Assembly: GCF_000313135.1 (NCBI RefSeq)
Contig: NW_004457618.1
Coordinates: 271,146 to 313,294 of the forward strand
DNA: 42,149 nucleotides
Direction of reading: 5' to 3'
DNA from: Acanthamoeba castellanii str. Neff
Taxonomy: Eukaryota > Discosea > Longamoebia > Acanthamoebidae
Part shown: positions 29,608 to 39,453 of the stretch, piece after piece
Position numbering within the stretch: the stretch's first letter is position 1
How the letters are laid out: every line of letters starts with the position of its first letter
Translations under genes and position numbers: made by a program
The notes under the pieces: generated by a model
What the model saw: only the letters and a program-made list of their open reading frames with translations
Told to the model about the DNA's origin: nothing
Databases searched by the model: none

Positions 29608-31162
29608 ATGCGCAGGCCGATCTCGACGTGTAGAGTTGGCTCGACTGTCTGCTTGTTCCCTTCTGCAGCTCGACCTTCACCTGCGTCTTCTTCAGCACTA
29701 CGCCTGCAGTTTCAATCACGTTCATTGGGCACGAGCTCGCCTATAGAGATGGAAAATCCCGAATTCAACATAGAGCCCACTGCTGAAGAGTGTGCGGAGG
29801 TAGTACGGCGACTCAATGGCATTCAACAAGAAGTCACCGAAGTGTCACAACGGCTTGGCCTCAAGCAGGAGGTACTCGCCATCATACAAATAATCGATAA
29901 TTACAAATAATCAATATTATATCAATAATAATCACATATTCCACATGCAGCCGCGTCTGGTGGCAGTGAGCAAGACCAAGCCGGCGGCACTGGTGCGCGC
30001 ATGCTTTGAAGCTGGACACGTCCACTTCGGAGAGAACTACGTCCAGGAGCTCGTGACGAAGTCTAAGCAGGTATGGCACTGTTGTATGCATCACCCCCCC
30101 CCCACAGCACCTTACGCGCACCCACAAATCACCACCAACGTATGGCTGCTGCTGCTGTTGGCTCTTCTCACGTCTCTACCAGCTCCCCGAAGGCATCAAG
30201 TGGCGGTTTATCGGCCATCTGCAATCCAACAAGTGCAAGGTACTCAGCACTCAGCGTCCTCCTTGCGCCGTGAGCTAGTTTTTGGCACTCACCCCGTCCT
30301 GATGGATTCTCGGTTCGTGCTGCGGTGTTGTTGTTGTTGTGCTCTGTCGGCTGCAGCAAGTGCTGAGCGTGCCCAATCTCGACTGCGTTGAGACTGTCGA
30401 CAGCGTCAAGCTCGCGACTGCGCTCGACAAGGCTGCCGCTGCCGCCGGACGCACCACCCCGCTCTCCATCCTGGTCCAGATCAACACCTCCGGCGAAGAG
30501 AGTAGGTCACCCTTGAACTCTTGAGACAATGTCTTGACGCGTGAGCTGACTGGTCGTGTCGTGTCGTGTCGTTGGTCGTGTCGTGTGGTTTTCCTTGTCT
30601 TGCGTGCTTTTTCTTTGCAGGCAAGAGCGGCGCTGATCCGGAGAAGGTGGTGGACGTGGTGAAGGAGATCAGGGAGAAGTGCAGCCGTTTGCACTTTGCC
30701 GGCCTGATGACCATCGGCCGATTTGACGAGCACCCGGAGCCGGACTTCCGGGTAAGTCTCCTACGCGCGCTCAACTCCCAACTCTTGCTTCTTTGCCTGC
30801 CGTGTGTTGCGTTGCGTTGCGTGTTGTGTTGTGTTGTGTTGTGTTGTGTTGTGTGTTGTGATCCGCGGTTGATTGCTGACCTGCACTTCTCGTACACGAC
30901 ACGGTAGAAACTCGTTGAGTGCCGAAAGAAAGTGTGCGACGAGCTCGGTCTGCCCGTGGAGCAGGTCGAACTCAGCATGGGCATGTCCCACGACTTCAAG
31001 ATTGCGGTACCCCATCTTATCAACATCTCACCGTTTTTGCGCACCAGTGTGTGTCTTCTCTTATGCCTTCATTTCGCACACAACGTTGACCAGATCGAAG
31101 AGGGAAGCACCAACGTAAGAGTCGGCAGCAGCATCTTTGGCGCTCGCGTCTACCACAAGTAG
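29608..31162 (+). CDS. PLPBP: PLP homeostasis protein PLPBP/YggS (PROSC), 294 aa with possible mitochondrial leader
   Basis: Exons: 29608-29871, 29951-30070, 30183-30239, 30357-30501, 30621-30751, 30908-31006, 31094-31162; all in phase. It is a fold-type III barrel that binds pyridoxal 5'-phosphate and keeps free PLP low; it has no known enzymatic reaction. Motifs: [11 protein letters not shown] with the PLP lysine, [45 protein letters not shown] (phosphate-binding), [11 protein letters not shown]. Start choice: ATG 29749 gives the standard 247-residue protein (MENPEFN...). ATG 29608, in the same open frame, adds 47 residues ([19 protein letters not shown]...) that are Arg/Ser-rich and acid-free until the end, a good mitochondrial presequence. 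I list the longer form; both may be made. Confidence 0.9.
30752..30907 (+). repeat. TGTGTTGTGTTG intron repeat
   Basis: Intron between PLPBP exons 5 and 6; from about 30808 to 30858 it is a tandem of ttgcg and ttgtg units. Confidence 0.65.
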
Positions 31163-31489
31163 CCCGGCCCCATCCCGTACAGCCCTCGCCCCTTGCCACC
31201 TTGACGAATGGGTGTCGGCTCTAGTGTCGACAAATTAAAAGCTCGAGTTTCACCAAATGCGCGACTTTTTCGTCTGCGCGATCCCGAGCAACGGCCCACG
31301 GAGTCGAACCGCACCACAACGACCACAGGCGAGCGAGCAGCGAACGAACCCAGGTTGACGATAAACAAAAAGGAGGAAGCGCCGGAACACTTCAAACTCG
31401 AACAAGCCGCGAAGGCACGACACCACGCTTTACAACTCAACTCCTTCGAGCTCGAGCCGAGACCGCGAAGAGAAGAGAAGCGAGAAGAG
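31163..31489. other. 5' region of the PX-C2-C2-LCAT gene with an in-frame upstream ATG
   Basis: 327 bp after the PLPBP stop. The frame of the next gene is open from ATG 31208 to the chosen start 31490, giving a possible extension of 94 residues that starts MGVGSSVDK, a pattern fitting N-myristoylation (Gly2, Ser6). Its codons (TTA, ATA, AAA, CGA) do not look like local exons, so I treat it as 5' UTR. If it is translated, only 45 bp separate it from the upstream gene. Confidence 0.5.
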
Positions 31490-34400
31490 ATGTTCAACTT
31501 CAAGAAGGAGGTGTTCGACCACCGGCAGGGGTCGATGATCGACGGCCGGACGGTGTCGCGGGTGGCGCCGTGCCCGGGTTCGCCGCAGCTGCGGGTGGAC
31601 CTCGCCGCGGCCGACGACGTCACGCTCACGGCCTGCAAAGTCACCCGCACCAGCCCCCTCCTCTCCGTCCACTCCAAGACCTCCATCGTACGGACCACCT
31701 CCCCCCTTTCGTTCTTCTCCTCTTTCGTTCTTCCAGAAGGCCTCAATTTAATATTGTTTTTTTAATTCTTGATTATTCTTGACGGTCACAAGCACACGCA
31801 AACGTGTTTTTGGGCATAGGACAACATTTTTTATTCTTTTTTATTCTTTTTTAATTATTTGATTATTTTTCCCTGTGATGGTTGCTGCCGCTCCTCCTTA
31901 TTTCGCTGACGGTCACACAGCTGTACGAGCTGGAAGTGACCACCTCGCAGGGCGTCTACTACATTGACCGCACCTTTGAGGAGCTCGCCGAACTGAACAC
32001 CGTGGTACCTAAGCTTCTTCCTCTCTCTCTCTCTCTCATTTCGCCGTAGTGGTGGTTTGGCCGCTGACTGACATTCCGCCGTGTGATGTACTTCGCCGTC
32101 AGCTCAAGGACCTGCCGACCCTCAAGAAGACGAAGAGCGTCCGCGGAGCCCTGAAGAAGCCGAACAAGCCCAAGAGCATGGTACCCTTCCAGCTTGTCCT
32201 TCTTCCCCGCGCAGTTGCCACTTTTCTCGCCGGTGGTGATGGCTCAATGGCCAACTCAACCCGACGCGTGCAGGACAAGCACCGCCAGAAGTGGAACGAA
32301 CGGTTCGAGGCCTACATCAAACAGGCCAGCCAAGCGGCCATTCTTCGCACCATGCTCGCTCCACGCGTACATTCGCGCTCCCTCTCAGCAGTGTCGTGCG
32401 CGTGTGTGCGTTAGTGCGTGTTGCGTGTATCTCTTTCGCGGGTGTTTCACTCACACATCGGCCGGCGTTCCAGTCCAAGCCGCGGCACCTGCTGTTCATT
32501 GACATTATCGAGGCGCGCAACCTGGTCTCCACCGACATGAACGGTAAACACACAACGTTCACCCAACCACACGCCCACCTCTCAGCTCTCTATGCAATGC
32601 TGAAACCTGGTCTGTACGGCGGCTGTGGTGTGTGCTTGATCACGCCAGGCAAGAGTGACCCCTACCTGCGCGTGTCCATGGTGGACGTCCATGGCAAGGT
32701 GATTGGCCAGCCGGCTCTGACTCCCGTGGTCCACAAATCGGTACATGACTCTTCGTTGTTCTTCTTCGCTTTTTTCGCTCTTTGCTCTTTACCACCCTAA
32801 CCGCGAACGTTGAAAAACGTGTCGCACCTTAGCTCAACCCGGTCTGGAACGAACAAGTGGCCTTGTACGCTACTACTTCTCACCTCACTTGTGCGCTCTC
32901 GTCGTTTCTCAAAGAGAACTCACTGGTCTCGCATCCACAGTGAGCTGGACGACTCCGTGGACTCGGTGACGCTGTCGTGCTGGGATCACGACCGAATCTC
33001 GCGCGACGACTTCATGGTACCACCTGACCGCACGCCGGGGCACGTGACCACAAAGTACGATTGTGTAGCGCTGATCTTTTTCCTCCGTCTCCTTCAGGGC
33101 CGCATCATGCTCAAGAAGCGCGACATTCCGCACAACACGTACGCGCGCCCTATTCTCGGTCGTGAGACTGGTCGTCAAGGGGCTGGCCAGGCACACATTG
33201 CTCACACGTGTGCGTGGCCCGATGCTAGGGAGGTGCGGAGGTGGTTCCCGCTTCACCCGAGCAAATCGCGCCAGAACTCGGTGCACGGGGAGGTCCTGCT
33301 GCGCATCCACTACAAGACCCAGATTCCGGGCGGATCGACCTCGACGTCAAGCCCAACGAAGAGCTCAACGACGAGGCCATCGCAGCCTGCAAGTACGAAC
33401 CTCGATATTCCTATGCGCGACTGCGCTGTGTGCGTGCATGCGTGTGCGGTGATGTGTGCGTGCATGCGTGTGGCGAGTGCGCTGTATGCGTGTGTGCGTG
33501 TGATGACGTGCGCGTGCGTGTGTCTGATGATTAAGCTCTATGGCATCGATGCAGGGCTGAGCGCGAGCGGCGGCAGCGCAAGAGGGAGAAGCATCGGTTC
33601 GCCGGTGAGCTGCACATTAAGACGCTCTACAATCCGCCGTTGGGCAACTGGGGCGGATACCTCACCATCACCGGTACGCGCTTCTGCCCCGTTCGTGATC
33701 AATAACGGCCAATCGGGTGTCTCACACGCATCCGACCTCTCCTTCCGACAGTCGTGGAGGCCCGCAAGCTGCTTGCGCTGGACTCGGGCGGAACCTCCGA
33801 CCCGTACTGCGTGCTCTCCCTCAACGGAAAACGGTACATTCCCCCACACTCTGCTGTAATGCACAGAGAAAATGACCGGCGTCAGCTGACCACGCATTGC
33901 CCCCCCCCCCAATGGACAATGGCAGGTTCCGCACCAAGAAGGTCACCAACTCGCTGGACCCGACCTGGGGCGAGGTGCGCACTTGGACTCACACTGTCGT
34001 TGCTCGCCCCCACTCACATTCTCACACTATTTTATTTATATATATATGTGTAAATATTACACATATATGATATGCTGCAGACGTTCTACTATCACATACC
34101 GGCCGGCTCGGTGGAGGGGCTCGCCGTCGAAGTCGACGTGTACGACTGGGACGTCGTGGGTACGCCGGCCGTGTAGGTGTGAAGTGATTGTTGTCGACAG
34201 ACTGGACCTAAGAATGGGACACAGGCAAGTCCGAGGCGATCGGAGACGCGAGCATCCGCGTGGAGGAGCTGAGCGAGGGCTTCGACGAGAAGTGGATCAC
34301 CCTGGTGGCTCCCCCGCCCACGCAAGACGGGCTCGACAAGTACACTACATCGTCGCTCCCCACCACCATCACCATCACCACTTATGGTCCACTCTCGTCC

Positions 34401-36023
34401 GCAGGAAAATCGGCAGGCGAATGGCCGAGGAGGGCTGGGCGCCCAATCTGCCCATCATCCTGGTGCCCGGTGCGTATTATTTATTATTTACTTATCCATT
34501 TATTTATTTGTCTATTTATCTTATTATTTATTATTCATTCATTCATTTTATTTATTTATTTATTTCCTGGCATGATCAGGCTTCGGGTCGACGAGCTTGG
34601 AGGTGGTGGAGGGCTACGAGAAGTGGAAGGGCCAGCGGGTGTGGCTCTCCCTCTCCAAGATCAGCCGCGAGGCCCTCTCATTCCGGTCTGTCCGCCCTCT
34701 CCCACGACCGGGTCCAACCCAGTACACGTTCTCACCGCACACGTACCACCGCACACGCACATGCACACACTGCAGTCGCTTCACCCAGGGAAGAGCGACG
34801 CGAAGGCTGGATGTGAATGGCAAGACGATCACGGGCGACTTCGAGGCCATCGAGCTGGAGGAGGAGTGGGAGGACGCCGAGGCGCGTCTCGCCTCGCTCG
34901 GCATGTCGCTCGGGTCGTCGACGACGTCGATGGAGACCACCGCCGTCTCTGCTGTCGACCCGGCCGTCGAGCGGGCCTTCAAGAACCGCTGGATTCAGCA
35001 CCTGTGCCTGCAGGAGGACGGCATCTCCGACCCCGAAGGTAACCCGCCGCCGACCCTGCGCCTCTTCAATCATCACGCTCACCTATTGCACGCACACGCA
35101 CACACCCGACCGCACACGTGTATCGCACGCACACGCACACACGCACACACGTACCACCGCACACACACGTAATAATGGCACACGCACAGGTATCAAGGTG
35201 AGGCCGGTCAAGGGAGTAGAGGCGGTCACCTATCTCGACCCGGGCGCTCTCACAGCGCCGCTCTCCTACGTAAGCGTCCCCCTCTCCACTCAAGTTTCCC
35301 CCTGTCGGAGGAGGGAAGGAAAGTGGCCCTGACCCAGCCCGTCAACTGCGCAAAACAGGTGATGGGTCCGCTGGTCGAGAACCTCCAACAGCTCGGCTAC
35401 GTCTACGGCGACAATCTCCTGGCCGCCGGCGTACGTGCCCCTCTTCTTGTGCCGTGTGGCGTGTGGCGTGTGGCGTGTGGCGTGTGGCGTGTGGCGTGTG
35501 CGTGTGCTCTCTGTGTGCGTGTGTGCGTGCGTGCGTTCATGACTGTGAGCTGATCGAGTGCGGGTGACTTTGGCGGATGTAGTACGATTGGCGTCTGCCG
35601 CTGCACCACCTCGAGGAGCGCGACGGCTATTTCACGCAGCTCAAGCAGGACATTCAGGACATGTGCGTTCGCAACAATTCGCCCGTGGTGCTCATGGGCC
35701 ACAGCATGGGCAACCGCGTCATCCAGTACTTCCTCAACTGGGTGTGCCACACCGACCCCACCAACGGACGCAAGTGGATCTCCACCAATGGTACGCGCGG
35801 TGCGGTCGTGCGTGTGCGTTTGGGCGTGTGCGTGGAGCGACGACTGACGAGTGTGTCGGGCATGCAGTGCACACGTTCGTCGCCGTGGGTGCGCCGTGGC
35901 TGGGCGCCTCGAAGACAATTCGCGCCCTGGCGACGGGCGAGAAGTTCGGGCTCGACGCCTTCCTCACCGACGTCGAAGCCATCACCTTCGGCCACCGCAT
36001 TTGTACCCCTCCCCTCCACGCAT

Positions 36024-36056
<33 letters not shown>

Positions 36057-36457
36057 TCGCACGCACGCACGCACACACACACACACACGCACGCACGCAC
36101 ATACAACGCACACACTCCTGACACTCACCGCTTGTAACAATCAGCGTCGACCGCGTGCCTGCTCCCGGTGGGCTGCGAGAAGCTGCACCACCACCTCACG
36201 TCCGGCCTCGAGTCGTTCACGCACCTGGTACGCGTGTGCTCCACCACAGCGAGTCCCTATGTTAAATTCTCGTAGACCAGACAACAACTCATTCATGGGA
36301 TTCCAGAACGACGCGGTGGACGCCTGCCCGAAGCCGATGCACTTCCGCGACTTCCTCACCTCCGAAGTCGCTGCTCACGTATGACTGCCCGCACACGCGC
36401 ACGCACGCATCATCGCACGACACGCACACGACACACGACACACGACACACGCCTGCG

Positions 36458-36501
<44 letters not shown>

Positions 36502-37489
36502 GGGCCGATGATGTTCTATGAGGAGTACATGCGCAAGAATCCGCTCTTCGGAGGCGAGCACAAGGACGAATACATTCTCAAGCCTCCGCCTGTCGACCGC
36601 CTCTACGCCATCTACGGTACCGCCACGCACCGCACGCACACCTACATGCAAAGTCACTGACGCCACCGCACACGCACACGCACCACCGCACACGCACACA
36701 GGCGTCAACTTGGAGACGGAGATAGGCTACGTGTTCAAGCGCGACGCGGCCGGCTGCATTGTGTTGGACGACTCGATCTCCAAGGCGCAGCGGACCCAGC
36801 TTGAGTCCGAGGGCTTTGCCGTGAAGAAGGTGGGTCGCCCTTCCCCGCATATGTCCCCCTCCGCTCTTCTTGCCTTGCTTTTGGTGGGGCGGCCTGGGCT
36901 GGTCGTGTGCTGACTGATCCCTGCGACGCAGGGCATTGTGTGGGAGACCCCGCGCACCAAGCAAGGAATCGTGCGCGAGTTGACCGGCGTCGACGCTCAC
37001 ATCTGCGGTGACGGCACTGGTACGCCTCTCTCTCAGAAAGCTTGCGATTGATGTGTGTTGTTTGACACGGTTGTCGTCGCACACGCACGCACCGCACACG
37101 CACACACCGCACACACAGTGACGTACGCGTCGTTGAATCACTGCGCGCGCTGGCGCAATGAGATCCCGAAGCTCAAGATCGAAGAGCTCGAGGGAGCCGA
37201 ACACAGGCAGGTCCTCGCCAACCGCCTCTTCTTCAAAAAGCTGATCGAGTACATCGCCGAACGGAACATTATCGGCAACCACTTCGATCTCGGTACGCGA
37301 CCGACTCTTTTTCTTCGCTCACGACGCGCACGACACGAAGTGCTACGCTGGCTCACATCTTACACTCGCCCTGCAGGCAAGCTGGCGGGTCGGCTCAAGC
37401 TCCGCTCGGACCAGTTCCTGGGTCTCGACGACGTCAACGACGGCGACGAGATCGCCGAGGGCGGCTCGCCCAAGGCCCCGTCCCCCTGA
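31490..37489 (+). CDS. PX-C2-C2-LCAT fusion: lipid-targeted acyltransferase/phospholipase (1024 aa, 29 exons)
   Basis: Exons: 31490-31687, 31921-32004, 32103-32180, 32274-32366, 32474-32543, 32649-32740, 32833-32864, 32941-33016, 33098-33138, 33229-33392, 33555-33673, 33752-33833, 33926-33974, 34081-34159, 34225-34339, 34405-34469, 34580-34685, 34776-35038, 35190-35269, 35359-35430, 35583-35790, 35868-36002, 36145-36227, 36307-36378, 36502-36616, 36702-36829, 36932-37019, 37119-37292, 37377-37489. A PX-like domain (~45-150: YELEVTTSQGVYYIDRTFEEL, basic stretch, RQKWNERFEAYI) is followed by two C2 domains (~155-275 with GKSDPYLRV and WDHDRISRDD; ~325-450 with GGTSDPYCV and YDWDVVG), each keeping the acidic Ca-binding residues. 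The LCAT-family alpha/beta hydrolase (~465-985) has ILVPGFGST, YDWRLPLH, GHSMG with Ser694, CGDGT with Asp927 and GAEHRQV with His958. One base is missing near 33331-33333, the only frame break. No signal peptide: a cytosolic membrane-recruited enzyme is inferred. Confidence 0.88.
34470..34579 (+). repeat. ATTTATT-rich intron
   Basis: Intron between exons 16 and 17 of the PX-C2-C2-LCAT gene, made almost entirely of tatttatt and attcatt units; a very similar filler lies in the intron at 1687-1805. Confidence 0.65.
35453..35501 (+). repeat. Seven-base tandem repeat (cgtgtgg) in an intron
   Basis: About seven copies of cgtgtgg in direct tandem inside the intron between exons 20 and 21 of the PX-C2-C2-LCAT gene. 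It is the most regular tandem array in the window. Confidence 0.8.
36020..36110 (+). repeat. CA dinucleotide / CACG microsatellite in an intron
   Basis: Intron between exons 22 and 23 of the PX-C2-C2-LCAT gene: (ca)n at about 36024-36052, then cacgcacgcacacaca stretches to about 36110. Confidence 0.8.
36421..36499 (+). repeat. Inverted CA/GT repeat in an intron (hairpin potential)
   Basis: A (cacgacac)n arm at about 36421-36450 is followed by a short spacer and a (gt)n arm at 36461-36498 that runs into the 3' splice site (tgtgtgcag). The arms can pair with each other in the intron RNA. Confidence 0.7.
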
Positions 37490-37555
37490 CCAGCCCAGAA
37501 GGAGGGGCGGACAGAAGTGTATTGAAAAAAGAAACAGACCAACTTGAAGAGGTGA

Positions 37556-38316
37556 CTACAAGGAGCTCGCCAAGTCGCCGAGGCAAGACTTGATGTGTGA
37601 GAAGGAGGGCCGGTTGATGGGATGAAGTGAGCAGCACTGGTGCATGAGTGCGAGGTAGCCCGCAGGGACTGTGGGTAGGCGTCTGGGGAGGGGGAGAGGC
37701 GGGTACTCGTCGCGGACAACGCTCTTCGCCAGTTTTGGGGAGGGATGGTGCCTCATGACGACGCCGAATGAGTAGACGTCGGCCTTGCCAGCGTGCGGGG
37801 CGTAGCGTGCGTCGTCGCGCAACTCGGGGGCGAGCCACTCCGAGACGAACCCGTCGTCGTCACGAGCGTGGCCCTTGTCGCGAAGGAAGGACTTGACCCT
37901 GGTGAGCCCAAAGCCGGACACCCGAAATCGACCGTCCGCCGACGCCATGATGTTGTGCGACGACAAGTTCGTGTGTTCGATGCCTGTGGCCGCCGCTATG
38001 GTTATGGTGTGTGTGGTGTGTGGTGTGTGGTGTGTGGGGAGCTTGGGCAGGTTGTGGGTCACCACGACGGCCCTGCCGAACAGAGGCTCCCACCTGGGGC
38101 GCCTTGGTCGTAGTAGTAAGGCACGAAGCGGGGCGGAAGGCCCGGTTCGCCGTACTTGGCGGTTGCAACGACGCCAGCGAAATCGTCTGTTTGGGTCAGG
38201 GCCGCAAAGAGGGGGCGGACCAACATTGTCCCTTGATAGATGTGCGTGTTCGGTTGAGCCCCGGTTGGGGTCACCAGAGAGCAGGCGAAGAGGAGCGGCA
38301 ACGGGGAGATCGACAA
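37556..38316 (-). CDS. Truncated protein-kinase-like protein (pseudokinase), 220 aa; possible pseudogene
   Basis: Two exons, 38094-38316 and 37556-37995, in phase. Exon 2 is the C-lobe of a TKL-type kinase: IEHTNLSSHNIMASADGRFRVSGFGLTRV aligns with the catalytic and activation loops, then SEWLAPEL, ADVYSFGVV and NRPSFSHIKSCL (subdomain XI). Two essential residues are gone: HRD reads HTN and DFG reads GFG, so no phosphotransfer is expected. No Gly-rich loop or VAIK lysine is found; exon 1 instead starts MSISPLPLLFACSLVTPTGA, signal-peptide-like, with no kinase N-lobe features. The upstream poly(A) signal of the neighbouring gene (38387-38392) lies just before it, leaving little room for missing exons. 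It may be a decayed gene or a small pseudokinase. The intron carries a CACACC repeat. Confidence 0.55.
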
Positions 38317-38386
38317 GGCTAAGAATGTTGAGAGATAAGGCAGCGCGCTTCGTGTGCCGATGGGGCGAGCGTAGAGAAGGAAGGTC

Positions 38387-38392
38387 TTTATT
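38387..38392 (-). terminator. Poly(A) signal of secreted protein B
   Basis: AATAAA on the minus strand about 100 bp past the stop codon at 38494-38496, and just upstream of the pseudokinase start. Confidence 0.5.
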
Positions 38393-38493
38393 CAAATGAG
38401 GTACAACAAATGTCTCGCGGAAGGGGAAAGAAGAAGAGGAAAGAAGTAGTCTCAGCTTGAGGGGGAAGGAAGTGGTCCTCTCTAGAATAGAAC

Positions 38494-39453
38494 TTAGAAG
38501 AGGACGGAGGTGATGAAGGGCGACAGGGTGGCGGCGCTCGAGCTCTCGCCCTCGACGCTCCACAGCGGGTCGTACTCGATGCTGTTGGCGGCCTGGAACT
38601 GCATCTGGATGTTGACGGCGCCGCTGCCCATGGTCGGGGTCACCTTCACGGCGGCCTGACCGTTGCTGTTGGCCGAGTCGGGGGCGAAGATGAGCGACGC
38701 GCCGTCGAAGAAGCGCAGCTCGGGGCTGTTCCACGACGCGGTCTTGCCCGGGGTGCCGATGCGCACGAAGAAGTTGAGCTTGTTGCCGGTGTCCTCCACG
38801 GGCCAGCCCGAGATGGTGTAGATGATCTCAATGCTGCCGGGCGCCACAGGGTAGGTCTGCGTAAAATGATGCGCGTGTGTGTGCGGTGAGTGTCGTGTCG
38901 TGTCGTGTTTCGGGTGTGTGTCGTGCTGTGAATGAAGAGGGCGCACCTTGGTGCCGTAGGTGATCTTGCCCTCGTCGTTGAAGACGTAGAAGCGGACGTT
39001 GACGTTGGCGGTGGTGGTGGCGTTACTGCCGGCGACGGCCACGTTGACGTTGCCCGAGAGGCTCACCACCGTCGAGTTGACGCCCTGGAACGTCTCCTGC
39101 TGCGGCGTGGTCGGGTCCTGCAATGTTCATGTGGCCATGTTGATGTTGTTGACGTTAGTTTGCAACATCGTCAAACTTGAGCGCAAAAGAAATGAACAAC
39201 GTACGTTGAAGGTGAGATCGGCGAACGAGTTGACGGCGTTGACGACCCCACCATCGGCGGCCACCTCCTGGATCTTGGTGAAGGAGTGGGTGAAGATCCT
39301 GTTGGTGCCCGTCTCCCAAATCTTGACGCTGCCGCCTGTCGGGTTGAAGGTGGCGCTGATCTTGGCGCCGTTGAGCGTCACCGGCCCAGCCAGGGCGCTC
39401 GCCACAAGAAGGACCACGAAGGCTCCAATGCAAACCGCGATTCTCGACATCAT
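38494..39453 (-). CDS. Secreted beta-rich protein, paralogue B (260 aa)
   Basis: Three exons: 39205-39453, 38947-39117, 38494-38856; all phase 0. It starts MMSRIAVCIGAFVVLLVASALAG, a signal peptide. The mature part is Thr/Val/Asn-rich, predicted beta-sandwich. It shares with paralogue A (20810-21580) the arrangement 'NGAKISATFNPTGG / SGTKLTVTGNPGAG', 'F-S-I-R/K-I-E-V-A', 'NVNVRFYVFND / NMNVKVYVIKD', 'SGWPVEDTGNKLNFFV / TNWPVLSEENKLYIDA', 'IGTPGKTA / VKTPGKSG', a FDG/YDG site, and a hydrophobic end (LSPFITSVLF). Identity is modest, so the duplication is old. No known family recognised. Paralogue A lacks both introns. Expected to be secreted or surface-exposed. Confidence 0.8.

Noticed and set aside
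35448..36500. CRISPR-like or satellite array
   Set aside because: The repeats are short simple-sequence tandems inside introns with no spacers of constant length, and the genome is eukaryotic.
38494..39453. Horizontal acquisition of the secreted proteins from bacteria
   Set aside because: Codon use matches neighbours, one copy has spliceosomal introns, and both have TATA boxes; nothing in the window supports recent transfer.
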